A stretch of 48,333 bases of DNA. It comes from Planctomycetales bacterium (GTDB taxonomy: Bacteria > Planctomycetota > JAKEIC01). The notes under the pieces are model-generated. The model was not told the DNA's origin, searched no databases, and worked only from the letters and a program-made list of their open reading frames with translations. The position numbers and the translations under genes are program-made. How positions within the stretch are numbered: the stretch's first letter is position 1; each line of letters begins with the position of its first letter. Below are positions 15,744 to 23,866 of this stretch, piece by piece. The DNA is taken from the NCBI GenBank assembly GCA_022614695.1, contig JAKEIC010000068.1:1-48333 (forward strand). The letters are read 5' to 3'.

Positions 15744-16645
15744 CGCTCAGCCCTCCGCCTCCACTCGGCCGCCTCGGGTGGAAGCTCGATCCGGTCCCCG
15801 GCGCGGAGGCCGTGCTTCCCGAACCAGCCCTGCTCCATCTCGAGGACGTAGGGGACCGGCTCGGGCGAAGGGTAGCTCGGGGGATCGGTCCCCTCCGGAA
15901 CGAGCCACGCCGGGGCCATGTCCACGAGCGCCGCGATCCGGCCGTCGCCGGCGGTGTAGGCGGCCGTGAGGGACAGGCAGCAGTTCTTCATCCAGAACCC
16001 GTGGGGGCCGGCCTCGGGGTAGACGAAGAGCATCCCCGTGTCCGCGGGGAGGGAGTTCCGGAACATCAGCCCGCGCTCGCGGTCGTCGCGCGTGAGCGCC
16101 AGCTCGACCGCGACCGGGACCCCGCCGACGCGGAGGGTCGCCCGGGGAAGGGACGGGAACGAGAGGTCCTCGGCGCCCTCGCCGAGGGGGGCCGGGATCT
16201 CGGCCCGCGCCCCCTCTCCCGCGCCGTGCCGCGCGAGCCAGCCCGAGGGGAGGGCCAGGGCGTAGCGCGCCGGCGCCGGCGACTTCGCGAGCGGGGCGTC
16301 GGCGTCGCGGACCCCTTCCCCGGGCGGGAGGCTCGCCCCCCCGAGCCCCTCCCCTCCGGCCCCGAGGAAGGCGAGGTCGGCCGCGACGCGGTGGCCCGAC
16401 GCGCGGACCGCCACCCAGAGGGGCCGGGGCCAGACGTAGAGGAGCCCCTCGTCCTCCCCGAGCCGGTCGCGGCCGCGGAGCCCCCGGGCCCGCGCCGCCT
16501 CGGTGCGCGCCACCGTGACGGCGATCTCGCGGCCCGCCAGGCGCACCCGCGCTCCGGCCGCGGGCGCGGGACCGCCCGGCCCCGGCCCGCACGAGCACGC
16601 GGCGAGCAGGAGCCCGAGGAACGGCCGCAGCGCCGTCCCCCGCAT
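15740..16645 (-). CDS. Lipoprotein with two DUF192 domains
   Basis: The product is 301 residues with lipoprotein signal MRGTALRPFLGLLLAAC. Two DUF192 units follow. The first (about 35-150) keeps VTVARTEAARARGLRGRDRLGEDEGLLYVWP and DLAFLGAGGEG but is degenerate (WVAVRASGHRVA instead of the usual FWMKN motif). The second (about 175-290) is complete: VELALTRDDRERGLMFRNSLPADTGMLFVYPEAGPHGFWMKNC, then YVLEMEQGWFGKHGLRAGDRIEL. DUF192 proteins are small, usually single-domain and secreted, with no settled function. The tandem form with one decayed copy suggests a duplication. The start overlaps nothing upstream; the zinc-knuckle gene ends 2 bases away. Confidence 0.85.
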   Translation of the reverse strand: MRGTALRPFLGLLLAACSCGPGPGGPAPAAGARVRLAGREIAVTVARTEAARARGLRGRDRLGEDEGLLYVWPRPLWVAVRASGHRVAADLAFLGAGGEGLGGASLPPGEGVRDADAPLAKSPAPARYALALPSGWLARHGAGEGARAEIPAPLGEGAEDLSFPSLPRATLRVGGVPVAVELALTRDDRERGLMFRNSLPADTGMLFVYPEAGPHGFWMKNCCLSLTAAYTAGDGRIAALVDMAPAWLVPEGTDPPSYPSPEPVPYVLEMEQGWFGKHGLRAGDRIELPPEAAEWRRRAER

Positions 16646-16647
16646 CG

Positions 16648-17040
16648 TCAGCGCCCGGCCTCGGCCGGGGGCGCGGCCGCCGTCGGGTGGCGGTGGTCCA
16701 GGTCCTCGTCGGCGAGGCAGCCCGGGCAGAAGCGGGTCTCCCCGCAACGGTGTCCCGCGATCGCGGCCTCGCGCCCGCACGCGGCGCAGAACCGGCTCAC
16801 CCGGCAGGCGTGCCCGGCGGCCGCCTCGCGCCCGCACCCGGCGCACGGCTTCGAGACGCCGCAGCGGTGGTCGGCGCCGACCGAGGCCCCGCACGTCGGG
16901 CACCCGGCCCGGGCCGCCGGCGCCTCGCGCGCGATCCGGAGAGGCTCGCCCGGGGCGGGGGGCGGGGGGGCCGGAGCGCGGTCCCCGCAGCCGGCGGCCC
17001 CGACGAGGAGCAGGAGGCGGGCCGGGATGCGTCCGGTCAC
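16648..17040 (-). CDS. Lipoprotein with four tandem zinc-knuckle modules
   Basis: The product is 130 residues, read from a GTG that gives a lipoprotein leader (RIPARLLLLVGAAGC). After a proline-rich linker come four copies of a roughly 19-residue module of pattern C-x2-C-x8/9-H-x-C: CPTCGASVGADHRC, CAGCGREAAAGHAC, CAACGREAAIAGHRC, and CPGCLADEDLDHRH, with linkers GVSKP, RVSRF and GETRF. Each could bind one zinc or other soft metal. Such ribbons are unusual in an exported lipoprotein. Possible roles are metal buffering or protein binding; no known family was recognised. It lies 2 bases before the DUF192 gene and is probably co-transcribed. Confidence 0.75.
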   Translation of the reverse strand: MTGRIPARLLLLVGAAGCGDRAPAPPPPAPGEPLRIAREAPAARAGCPTCGASVGADHRCGVSKPCAGCGREAAAGHACRVSRFCAACGREAAIAGHRCGETRFCPGCLADEDLDHRHPTAAAPPAEAGR

Positions 17041-17072
17041 GATCGGCGGACGATAGCGCCGCCCGCGAGCGC

Positions 17073-18212
17073 TCACAAGCCCGTCGAGGGCGGCGCCGAT
17101 CCCGACGCCTGCCCCGACCCCTGGCGCGCCCGCCCCGCCCTCTCGAGCACGGCGACGATCGTGAGCACGGCGACGATCTGGAGCGCGAGGAGCAGCGCGC
17201 CCACCGTCCGGACCTTGTAGAGGAACATCGCCGAGAGGCCCGAGACCAGCGTGAGGAGGAGGATCACGAGCAGCGCGCCGCGGGCGGAGAGGCCGAGTGC
17301 CATGAGGCGGTGGGCGAAGTGGTTCCGGTCGCCGACGAAGAGGGGCTTCCGGCTCCGGAGGCGGATCAGGATCACGCTCGCCGTGTCGTAGAGCGGCACG
17401 GTGAGGACGAGGAGCGGGACGAGGATCGCGTAGAGCGGGTAGTGGGTCGTGTAGAACGTGAAGATCACCGAGGAGACCGCGAGCCAGAAGCCGATCACGG
17501 TCGAGCCGGCGTCGCCGAGGAAGATGCTGGCGGGCGGGAAGTTCCACCGGAGGAATCCCAGGCACGCGCCCACGAGCGCGAGCAGCAGGCAGCCGACGAA
17601 GTACTGGTGCGAGAAGAACGCGATCCCGGCGAGGACGGACCCCGTCACCACGGCGATGCCGGCGCACTGGCCGTCCGAGTTGTCGAGCAGGTTGAAGGAG
17701 TTCGTCACCCCGACGATCCAGAGGACCGTCACCGCGATCCCGAGCGCTTCCCCCGCGACCCCGAGGCCGCCGAGGAAGAGCTCGGCCCGGATCCCGCAGA
17801 GCGCGAGGGCGAGCGCCACGGCCGCCTGGACACCGAATCGGACGCGGACCGAGAGCCCCCGCAAGTCGTCGAGGAGCCCGAGGAGGAGGAGCGCGAGCCC
17901 GCCCCCGAGCACGAGGGCGAGTTGCACGGAGACGTGCCGGACCCCCGGGAAGTGGACCCGCACCGACTCCGGGACCCAGGCGGGGAGCGCCTCCGGAGGA
18001 AGCCAGGTCACGGCGACGCCCCCGGCGATCGTGAGCGCGACCGAGAGGCCGACGGCGAGGCCGCCCCCGAGCGGCGTCGGAGCCTGGTGGATCTTGCGCT
18101 CGCCCGGCTCGTCCACGAGCCCCCATCGGGGGGCGAGCCTCCGCACGGTCCCCGTCAGGAGGAGCGCGAGGAGCGCCGCCACGGCACACGCGACGAGCCC
18201 GACGACGATCAT
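17073..18212 (-). CDS. Polyprenyl-phosphate glycosyl-1-phosphate transferase (MraY/WecA family)
   Basis: These integral membrane enzymes transfer a sugar-1-phosphate from a UDP-sugar to undecaprenyl phosphate, starting cell-surface glycan synthesis. The 379 residues have about ten or eleven membrane helices and the family motifs KIHQAPTPLGGG (about 40-51), LLDDLRG, NSFNLLDNSDG (NxxNxxDxxDG, the catalytic aspartate motif), FLGDAGS, and DRNHFAHRL, where the usual HFHHRL has lost one His. Neighbouring glycosyltransferases favour a WecA-like polysaccharide initiator rather than MraY. ATG overlaps the stop of the upstream GT4 gene. Confidence 0.92.
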   Translation of the reverse strand: MIVVGLVACAVAALLALLLTGTVRRLAPRWGLVDEPGERKIHQAPTPLGGGLAVGLSVALTIAGGVAVTWLPPEALPAWVPESVRVHFPGVRHVSVQLALVLGGGLALLLLGLLDDLRGLSVRVRFGVQAAVALALALCGIRAELFLGGLGVAGEALGIAVTVLWIVGVTNSFNLLDNSDGQCAGIAVVTGSVLAGIAFFSHQYFVGCLLLALVGACLGFLRWNFPPASIFLGDAGSTVIGFWLAVSSVIFTFYTTHYPLYAILVPLLVLTVPLYDTASVILIRLRSRKPLFVGDRNHFAHRLMALGLSARGALLVILLLTLVSGLSAMFLYKVRTVGALLLALQIVAVLTIVAVLERAGRARQGSGQASGSAPPSTGL

Positions 18213-19384
18213 CCGACGAGCTCCCGATAGACCTCGAGGTAGGCCCGCGTGACGGCTTCCTCGGAGTGGCGCGCGCGGGTCCCCTCCCGCCCGCGGCGGG
18301 CACGAGACTCCGCCTCCCCACGGTGATCGAGGAGCCACGAGATCCGGTCGGCGAGGGCGGCAGGGTCGCCGGGCTCCACGAGGGACCCATTCTCCCCATC
18401 CCGCACGATCCCCGGCACCCCCCCGACCCTCGTCGCGAGGACGGGGACCCCGGCCGCGAGCGCCTCGAGGACGGCGATCCCCTGCGACTCGTACCGCGAG
18501 GACAGGACGAAGAGGTCGAGCGCCGGCAGGAGACTCGGCACGTCGTCGCGGAGGCCCGCGAAGCGGATCCTCGGCGCGGCGGGAATCGCCGCCGCGCGCG
18601 CACGGAGGTCCGCCTCGGAGGGGCCGCCGCCCACGATCACGAGCCACGCGCCGCGGGAGTCGGGGAGCCGCGCGAACGCGTCGAGGAGCACGTCGTGACC
18701 CTTCTCCGGCACGAGCCGACCCACGGTCCCGATGGCGGGCACCCCGTCGGGGAGTCCGAGGCGCCTCCGCGCCGACTCCCGGTCCCGCTGGGGATCGGCG
18801 GCGAAGAAGGCGGGCGCGACGGCATTGGGCACGATCCGGTAGCGGTCGGCGCGCGCGAGCCCGGCCGCCACCTGCTGGTCGCGGTCCTCCTCCGAGAGGG
18901 CCGTGACCCGGTCCGAGCAGCGGCTCGCGATCCGGCGGAGGCGGAGCAGGAGCGGCCGGAGGCCCGGACGGTCGGAGACGCCGCGGATGCCGGCCCCCGC
19001 GGCGAAGACGTTGCCGTGCGGGGTGTACACGACGCGGGCTCCGCAGAGCCGGCCGGCCACGGCGCCGACGAAGCCGGCCTTCGACGTGTGGACGTGGACC
19101 ACGTCGGGGGCGTAGGCGGAGATCTCCGTCACGAGGCCGACGAGCGCGAGGACGTCGCGGACCGGCGCCGGGTCGCGGACGAGCTCGGGCAGGATCCGGA
19201 CGTCGAGCCCGTCGGCGCGCACCTCCGGGAGGAGCGTGCCTTCCGGCCCCTCCTCCGGCCCCGTGATCAGCCGCACCTCGCAGCCCTCCTCGGCGAGCCG
19301 GCGAGCGAGGGTCACGACGGTGCGCTGGGCCCCGCCCCGGATGAGACGGGTGATCACCTGGAGGATCCGGAGCCGGGGGATCAC
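18209..19384 (-). CDS. Family 4 glycosyltransferase
   Basis: The product is 391 residues. A GTG overlapping the upstream stop (GTGA) starts it. The N-terminal half (ILQVITRLIRGGAQRTVVTLARRLAEEGCEVRLITG, DVVHVHTSKAGFVGAVAGRL, YTPHGNVFAAG) is the acceptor-binding domain, and the C-terminal half (GTVGRLVPEKGHDVLLDAFARL, FAGLRDDVPSLLPALDLFVLSSRYESQGIAVLEALAAGVPVLATRVGG) is the GT4 nucleotide-sugar domain with an ESQGIAVLEA EX7E-type motif. It is a cytoplasmic, retaining GT-B enzyme, probably adding a sugar to a lipid-linked glycan begun by the downstream transferase. The substrate is unknown. Confidence 0.93.
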   Translation of the reverse strand: MIPRLRILQVITRLIRGGAQRTVVTLARRLAEEGCEVRLITGPEEGPEGTLLPEVRADGLDVRILPELVRDPAPVRDVLALVGLVTEISAYAPDVVHVHTSKAGFVGAVAGRLCGARVVYTPHGNVFAAGAGIRGVSDRPGLRPLLLRLRRIASRCSDRVTALSEEDRDQQVAAGLARADRYRIVPNAVAPAFFAADPQRDRESARRRLGLPDGVPAIGTVGRLVPEKGHDVLLDAFARLPDSRGAWLVIVGGGPSEADLRARAAAIPAAPRIRFAGLRDDVPSLLPALDLFVLSSRYESQGIAVLEALAAGVPVLATRVGGVPGIVRDGENGSLVEPGDPAALADRISWLLDHRGEAESRARRGREGTRARHSEEAVTRAYLEVYRELVG

Positions 19385-20577
19385 GCCGGCCGCCCCTTCC
19401 CCTCGGCGACGGCGGACTCCACGACCTCGACGAGGGCGGCCGCCGCCCGGTCCCACGTGAACCGCTCGCGCGCGTAGGCGGCGCAGCGCGGGCGGAGCGT
19501 CGCGAGGGCCTCGGGACGCGCGATCCACGGCCGCAGGCCCGAGGTCAGCGCGGACGGCCCCGTGCCCGGCGCCAGGAGTCCGGGATCCAGGTCCGCGAGG
19601 ATCTCCGGCAGCCCCCCGACCGGCGTGGCGAGCGTCGGCGTCCCGCACGCGAGCGCCTCGACGGCCGCGAGCCCGAAACCCTCGAGTTCGCGCGTGGGAA
19701 CGACGGCGAGATCGGCCGCCCCGTACCAGCGGGGGAGGTCCGCCTCCGGGACGGCCCCGAGGAGGCGGGCCGCGTCCCCGAGGCCGAGCGAGGACGCGGC
19801 GGCCGCGAGCGACTCCCGGAGCGGGCCGTCCCCGGCCACGGCGACCTGGAGCCCCGGGAACTCGCCCCGGAGGGCGGCGACGGCCCGGAGGAGGTCCTCG
19901 ATCCCGGTCCGCGGGATGAGCCGGCGGACGGCCACGAGGAGCGTCGCGCCGGACGGGACTCCCAGCTCCCGCCGGAGAGCCTCCCGGTCGGCCGGGGGAG
20001 CGAAGCGGACCGGGTCGGCCCCGCCCGGGATCACGCGGATCCGGTCGGCCGGGATCCCGTGGCGCGAGGCGCACTCGCCGGCCATCGCGCGCGAGAGGGT
20101 CACCACGCGCGACGCTCCCCTCACGACGGCGCGCTCGACGCGGGAGCGGACCGCCCGACCGAGCGCCGCCCGGAGTCCCCGGCGACCCTCCGCCGCGATC
20201 TCGGCGGGCCAGGGCGAGTGGAAGACGTAGACCGAGGGGACGCCGACCCGGGACGCCGCGCGCAGGGCCGGGCCCGCCGAGAGCGGCTGGTGGAGCCAGG
20301 TCGCCGCGGCCCGCGACTCCCGGACCGCACCCTCCACGAGGCGGCCGATCTCGCGGAGGAACGGCCGCAGCTCGCGGAACCCCGACTCGCGGCCGCGCCA
20401 GCGGGCCCTCCGGACGACGATCCGCTCGCGCGTCTCCTCCCCCGCGTCGTCGCCCCCTCCCACGATCGTCGTCTCGTGCCCGAGGCGGCGGAGCGCCCGC
20501 GCCGTCTCCCAGAGGACCCGGGTCGCTCCCCCCATGCGGCCCAGATCGAAGGTGTCGGTCACGGCGACGAACCGCAT
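19381..20577 (-). CDS. Family 4 glycosyltransferase
   Basis: The product is 398 residues with GT-B fold. MRFVAVTDTFDLGRMGGATRVLWETARALRRLGHETTIVGGG is the N-terminal domain; the C-terminal domain has VAVRRLIPRTGIEDLLRAVAAL, AGDGPLRESL and TRELEGFGLAAVEALACGTPTLATPVGGLPE, the GT4 EX7E donor site. It probably extends the surface glycan in the cytoplasm. It is first in the three-gene unit with the GT4 and the initiating transferase. A TAGAAT box ends 10 bases before the ATG, so the transcript is probably leaderless, and it is divergent from the polymerase gene. Confidence 0.93.
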   Translation of the reverse strand: MRFVAVTDTFDLGRMGGATRVLWETARALRRLGHETTIVGGGDDAGEETRERIVVRRARWRGRESGFRELRPFLREIGRLVEGAVRESRAAATWLHQPLSAGPALRAASRVGVPSVYVFHSPWPAEIAAEGRRGLRAALGRAVRSRVERAVVRGASRVVTLSRAMAGECASRHGIPADRIRVIPGGADPVRFAPPADREALRRELGVPSGATLLVAVRRLIPRTGIEDLLRAVAALRGEFPGLQVAVAGDGPLRESLAAAASSLGLGDAARLLGAVPEADLPRWYGAADLAVVPTRELEGFGLAAVEALACGTPTLATPVGGLPEILADLDPGLLAPGTGPSALTSGLRPWIARPEALATLRPRCAAYARERFTWDRAAAALVEVVESAVAEGKGRPA

Positions 20578-20586
20578 CGGGAGCGA

Positions 20587-20605
20587 GATTCTATCCCGTA
20601 GAATC
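20587..20605. promoter_or_regulatory. Divergent promoter pair sharing a palindrome
   Basis: The palindrome GATTCTA-TCCCG-TAGAATC places a TAGAAT -10 on each strand (20599-20604 plus; 20588-20593 minus). The plus ATG starts 8 bases and the minus ATG 10 bases downstream. Neither spacer has a ribosome site. The -35 regions are poor, so an activator may be needed. It would coordinate both halves of the glycan cluster. Confidence 0.5.
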
Positions 20606-20612
20606 CGGGCCC

Positions 20613-22052
20613 ATGGTGGAGCCGGAGGGGCCCGTGGCGAGCGGAGAGCCCGATCTCTCCCGGGAGCCCGCGGGCGAGCCGGGTCCGCAGAGGCGGGAGG
20701 CTATCGCCCGATACGCGCTCCCGGGCCTGCTCCTGCTCATCATCGCGTACGGGTTCCTCGGGATCGAGGATCTGCCCGTCGAGTGGAAGATTTTCTCCGC
20801 GGTCGCCTCGGGCCTCATCTTCTACCTCCTCACCTTCGCCGACGTCCGGATCGGGCTGGGACTCACCGTCGTGGCGCTCGCGATCTCGCCCGAGTTCCCC
20901 GTCACGGTCGGGGGGCGCACGATTGACCTGCGGCTCGAGGACTTCCTCGTTCCGATCGTTTTCCTCGCATGGCTGGGGCAGGGGGCCGCCCACCATCGGC
21001 CGGTGCGGGGATCGCCCCTCATCGCGCCCGCCCTCGCCTTGCTCGGGATCCTCGGCCTCGCGACCCTGAACGCCCTCACCCTCGGGACCGCGAAGCCGAC
21101 CGAGGCCTTCTTCCACTACCTGCGGCTGGCGAGCTACTTCCTGATCTTCCTGGTCGTTCTCAACTCGGTGACCAGCGCGCGGGATCTCAAGGCCTTCGTC
21201 GTGATCCTGCTCTCGGCCTGCGCCGTGGTGGCCGCGTTCGGCAGTTACCAGATCCTCGCGGATCCGTCCGCGCGCACGTCCGGCCCCCCGGGAGAGACAC
21301 CGAACATCTTCGGGGGCTACCTCCTCTTCCACGTCCTGCTCGCGCTCGGCCTGCTGGTGAGCGTCATCACCACCGGGGCGCGCGCCCTCCTCGTGGGCCT
21401 CATCGTGCTCGTCACGCTCCCGCTCCTCTACAGCCAGTCCCGGGGCTCGTACGTGGCGCTCGTGGCGGGGGTCCTCGTGCTCGGGCTCCTGCGGTCCCCC
21501 CGGCTGGTCGTGGTGCTCGTCCTCGCCCTGGCGGTGCTCCCGTTCGTGGTCCCGGAGACGATCCGGGACCGGATGCAGACCACGGCCGAGGTGTTCGGCA
21601 CCCGCCCCCCGTCCTCGTGGACCGCGCGGACGGGGGCGTGGCAATACGAGATGAGGGAGGTCGCCAAGGCCCCGATCCTCGGGGAAGGGGTCGGGACCCT
21701 GATGATGGGCGACATAGACAACGAGTACATCCTGAAGGCGCGGGAGGGCGGCATCCTCGGCCTCGTCGCGTTCCTCTGGCTCCTGGGCCGACTCCTGCGC
21801 CTGGGCTACGGCCTCTCGCTTCGCACCCGGGACCCGGTGCTCGCCGGCCTCGCGCTGGGTCACTTCTCGGGGACCGTGGGCCTCGCCGTCCATGCGATGG
21901 CCGCGACGAGCTTCACCACCACCCGTACGATGGAGCCCTTCTGGCTCGCGACGGGGCTCCTCGCGTCGCTCGAGCACCGGGTGCTGGCCGAGGAGGCCAC
22001 GGACGCCTCGGCCGTGCCCCGCGCCGCAGAGGCCTCGGCCGCTCCGGCGTGA
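20613..22052 (+). CDS. O-antigen ligase/polymerase-like membrane protein (Wzy/WaaL family)
   Basis: The product is 479 residues with a roughly 30-residue cytoplasmic tail and then about 11-12 membrane helices. The large loop before the last helices carries the family features ETPNIFGGYLLF, SQSRGSYVALVAG, and GEGVGTLMMGDIDNEYILKAREGGILGLVAFLWLL. Proteins of this family either polymerise polysaccharide repeat units (Wzy) or ligate them to lipid A core (WaaL); sequence alone does not tell which. The stop overlaps the next start (TGATG), so it is translated with the GT-C enzyme. It is divergent from the GT4 genes. Confidence 0.85.
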   Translation: MVEPEGPVASGEPDLSREPAGEPGPQRREAIARYALPGLLLLIIAYGFLGIEDLPVEWKIFSAVASGLIFYLLTFADVRIGLGLTVVALAISPEFPVTVGGRTIDLRLEDFLVPIVFLAWLGQGAAHHRPVRGSPLIAPALALLGILGLATLNALTLGTAKPTEAFFHYLRLASYFLIFLVVLNSVTSARDLKAFVVILLSACAVVAAFGSYQILADPSARTSGPPGETPNIFGGYLLFHVLLALGLLVSVITTGARALLVGLIVLVTLPLLYSQSRGSYVALVAGVLVLGLLRSPRLVVVLVLALAVLPFVVPETIRDRMQTTAEVFGTRPPSSWTARTGAWQYEMREVAKAPILGEGVGTLMMGDIDNEYILKAREGGILGLVAFLWLLGRLLRLGYGLSLRTRDPVLAGLALGHFSGTVGLAVHAMAATSFTTTRTMEPFWLATGLLASLEHRVLAEEATDASAVPRAAEASAAPA

Positions 22053-23866
22053 TGGCATCCGTGGGCCCGCCCGCCAGCTCCGCCGTCGTGGTGGCAGGCG
22101 GGGTCGCCGCGCTCGCCCTCGCGCGCGGGGTGGGACGATGGGCCGCCCGCCCGGGAGATCTCGAGGACCCGGTCGTCGAGGCGGTGGTCGGCGTGCTCCT
22201 GGGGCTCGCCTTGCTCGCAGCCGCGACGGGAGCGCTCCTCGCGACGGGGCTCATCGGGACTCCAGTCACGTGGGTCGCCTTCGGGACCTGGGGCCTGCTC
22301 GGCCTCGCAGGTCTCCTGCGGCTCCGCCATGGCTCGCCCCGGCCCGGGGTTCCGCAGTCACCCTCTCCGGCCCGGCGGGTTGCCTTGGGGGCCGGGGGCG
22401 CCGCGATGGCGATCGCCATCCTCGGCGCCTGCGCGCCGGCCACGGGATGGGACGCGACGACGTACCAGTTCGCGATCCCCGCCTACTGGCTGCGCGCGGG
22501 GGGGATGCCCGCTCGTCTCGACTGGCTCTATTACTACTACCCGCCCTACCTCGGGTTCCTGAACGCGGCCGGCCTCCTCCTCGGGGGCACGACCGGGGCG
22601 GCCCTGGTCGGAGTCTTCTGCTACGCGGCGACGGGTGCGCTCCTGTGGCGGTGGGCGGCCCTCGCCGGCTCGCCGGCGGCGGGTCCGCTGGCCGCCCTGG
22701 GTTTCTTCGCCTGCTTCTCGGTCGGATTCCAGGCCGACGCGGGGATCGCGGAACCCCCCCTGCTCGCCTTCGGCACGGCGGCCATGCTCCTCCTGGTGCG
22801 AGCGCGCGAAGCCGGCGACTCGCGCGCGCTGACGCTGGCGGCCCTCCTCTCCGGGTTCGCCCTCGGCGCGAAGCCGACCGCGCTCGGACTCCTGATCCCG
22901 TGGGCGGCGCTCGCGCTTCGCCCCGGTCCGCTGCCCCGGAGGCGGGTCGCCCTCGCGGCGGCGCTCGCGGCGGGGCTCGCCGCTCCCGCCTACCTTCGGG
23001 CCGTTCTCGCGACGGGCAACCCCCTCTGGCCGTCGTTCGCAGGCCTCCTCCCGGCGCCGTTCGCGGCTCCTCCCCGCCCGCCTCCGCTCCTGACCGAGCC
23101 CGTCGCGGCGCTCGGCGAGGCGCTCTGGCACTTCGGCGCGGGCTACGGAGGCGTCGCGCTGGCGCTCCTCGCCGCGGTGGCCAGACCGGGCGCCCTCGCT
23201 CGGACCGCGCTTCCGGGCGCGGCCGCGTTCGTCGTCGCGACCGTGGCCGGGATCTCGCTCGCCTACACCTCATCCCCCGACAACGTGCCCCGGCTCGTCT
23301 CCTTGGCGTTCCCGCCGCTCCTCGTCGCCGGCGCGGCGAGCGCCGTCGAGCTCGCGGAGCGGCGCGCCTGGCTGCGATGGCTCGGCGTGCTCGCCCTGGG
23401 CGGCGGGCTCCTCCTCTCGCAGGGACTGCTCGGCATCCGCGCGGCGCGCAAGCTCCCCGTCGTCCTCGGCCTCACGGGCCGCGACGAATACCTCGCGGAC
23501 CGCATCAGCACCTACCCCCTCGTCCGCCACGTGAACCGGATCGCGGAAGCGCCCGGCCGGCCTCTACGGGTCCTCCTCACGGACGGCCGATCGCTCTACC
23601 TCGAGCGCGAGTTCGTCTACGCGGCCGAGCACCACGCCTGGGTGGACTGGCGTGCCCTCGATACGCCGGAGAAGCTGCGGAGACGCCTCGCGGAACTCGG
23701 TGTGACGCACCTGATCGCGAGCCCGCTCGGCGGCGGCTCCCTCCTGGCGAGGGCTCGCGCCGACCCGGAGTACCTGGATCCACGTCACTTCCGGTTGCTC
23801 CTGCGGCACACGGGCGCCTCGCGCGAGGGCCACTTGCCGGCGGAGCTGTACGAGTTTGCGCCCTAA
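22052..23866 (+). CDS. GT-C fold membrane glycosyltransferase (PMT/ArnT-like)
   Basis: The product is 604 residues with about 11-13 membrane helices and a C-terminal periplasmic-type domain. The first loop has ATGWDATTYQFAIPAYWL followed by YYYYPPYLGFLNAAGLLLG, which resembles the metal-binding acidic loop of polyprenyl-phosphate-sugar-dependent glycosyltransferases (GT39/GT83 and relatives). ISLAYTSSPDNVPRLVSLAFPPLLVAG and the soluble end (RVLLTDGRSLYLEREFVYAAEHH, HLIASPLGGG) fit this class. It probably adds a sugar to surface glycan or lipid on the periplasmic face. An in-frame GTG 3 bases earlier is an alternative start. Its stop overlaps the end of the convergent vWA gene. Confidence 0.8.
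   Translation: MASVGPPASSAVVVAGGVAALALARGVGRWAARPGDLEDPVVEAVVGVLLGLALLAAATGALLATGLIGTPVTWVAFGTWGLLGLAGLLRLRHGSPRPGVPQSPSPARRVALGAGGAAMAIAILGACAPATGWDATTYQFAIPAYWLRAGGMPARLDWLYYYYPPYLGFLNAAGLLLGGTTGAALVGVFCYAATGALLWRWAALAGSPAAGPLAALGFFACFSVGFQADAGIAEPPLLAFGTAAMLLLVRAREAGDSRALTLAALLSGFALGAKPTALGLLIPWAALALRPGPLPRRRVALAAALAAGLAAPAYLRAVLATGNPLWPSFAGLLPAPFAAPPRPPPLLTEPVAALGEALWHFGAGYGGVALALLAAVARPGALARTALPGAAAFVVATVAGISLAYTSSPDNVPRLVSLAFPPLLVAGAASAVELAERRAWLRWLGVLALGGGLLLSQGLLGIRAARKLPVVLGLTGRDEYLADRISTYPLVRHVNRIAEAPGRPLRVLLTDGRSLYLEREFVYAAEHHAWVDWRALDTPEKLRRRLAELGVTHLIASPLGGGSLLARARADPEYLDPRHFRLLLRHTGASREGHLPAELYEFAP

Noticed and set aside
17073..18212. Assigning the initiating transferase as MraY itself
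   Set aside because: The neighbours are surface-glycan enzymes and not mur genes, the His motif is altered (HFAHRL), and the WecA-like role fits better; the symbol was left empty.
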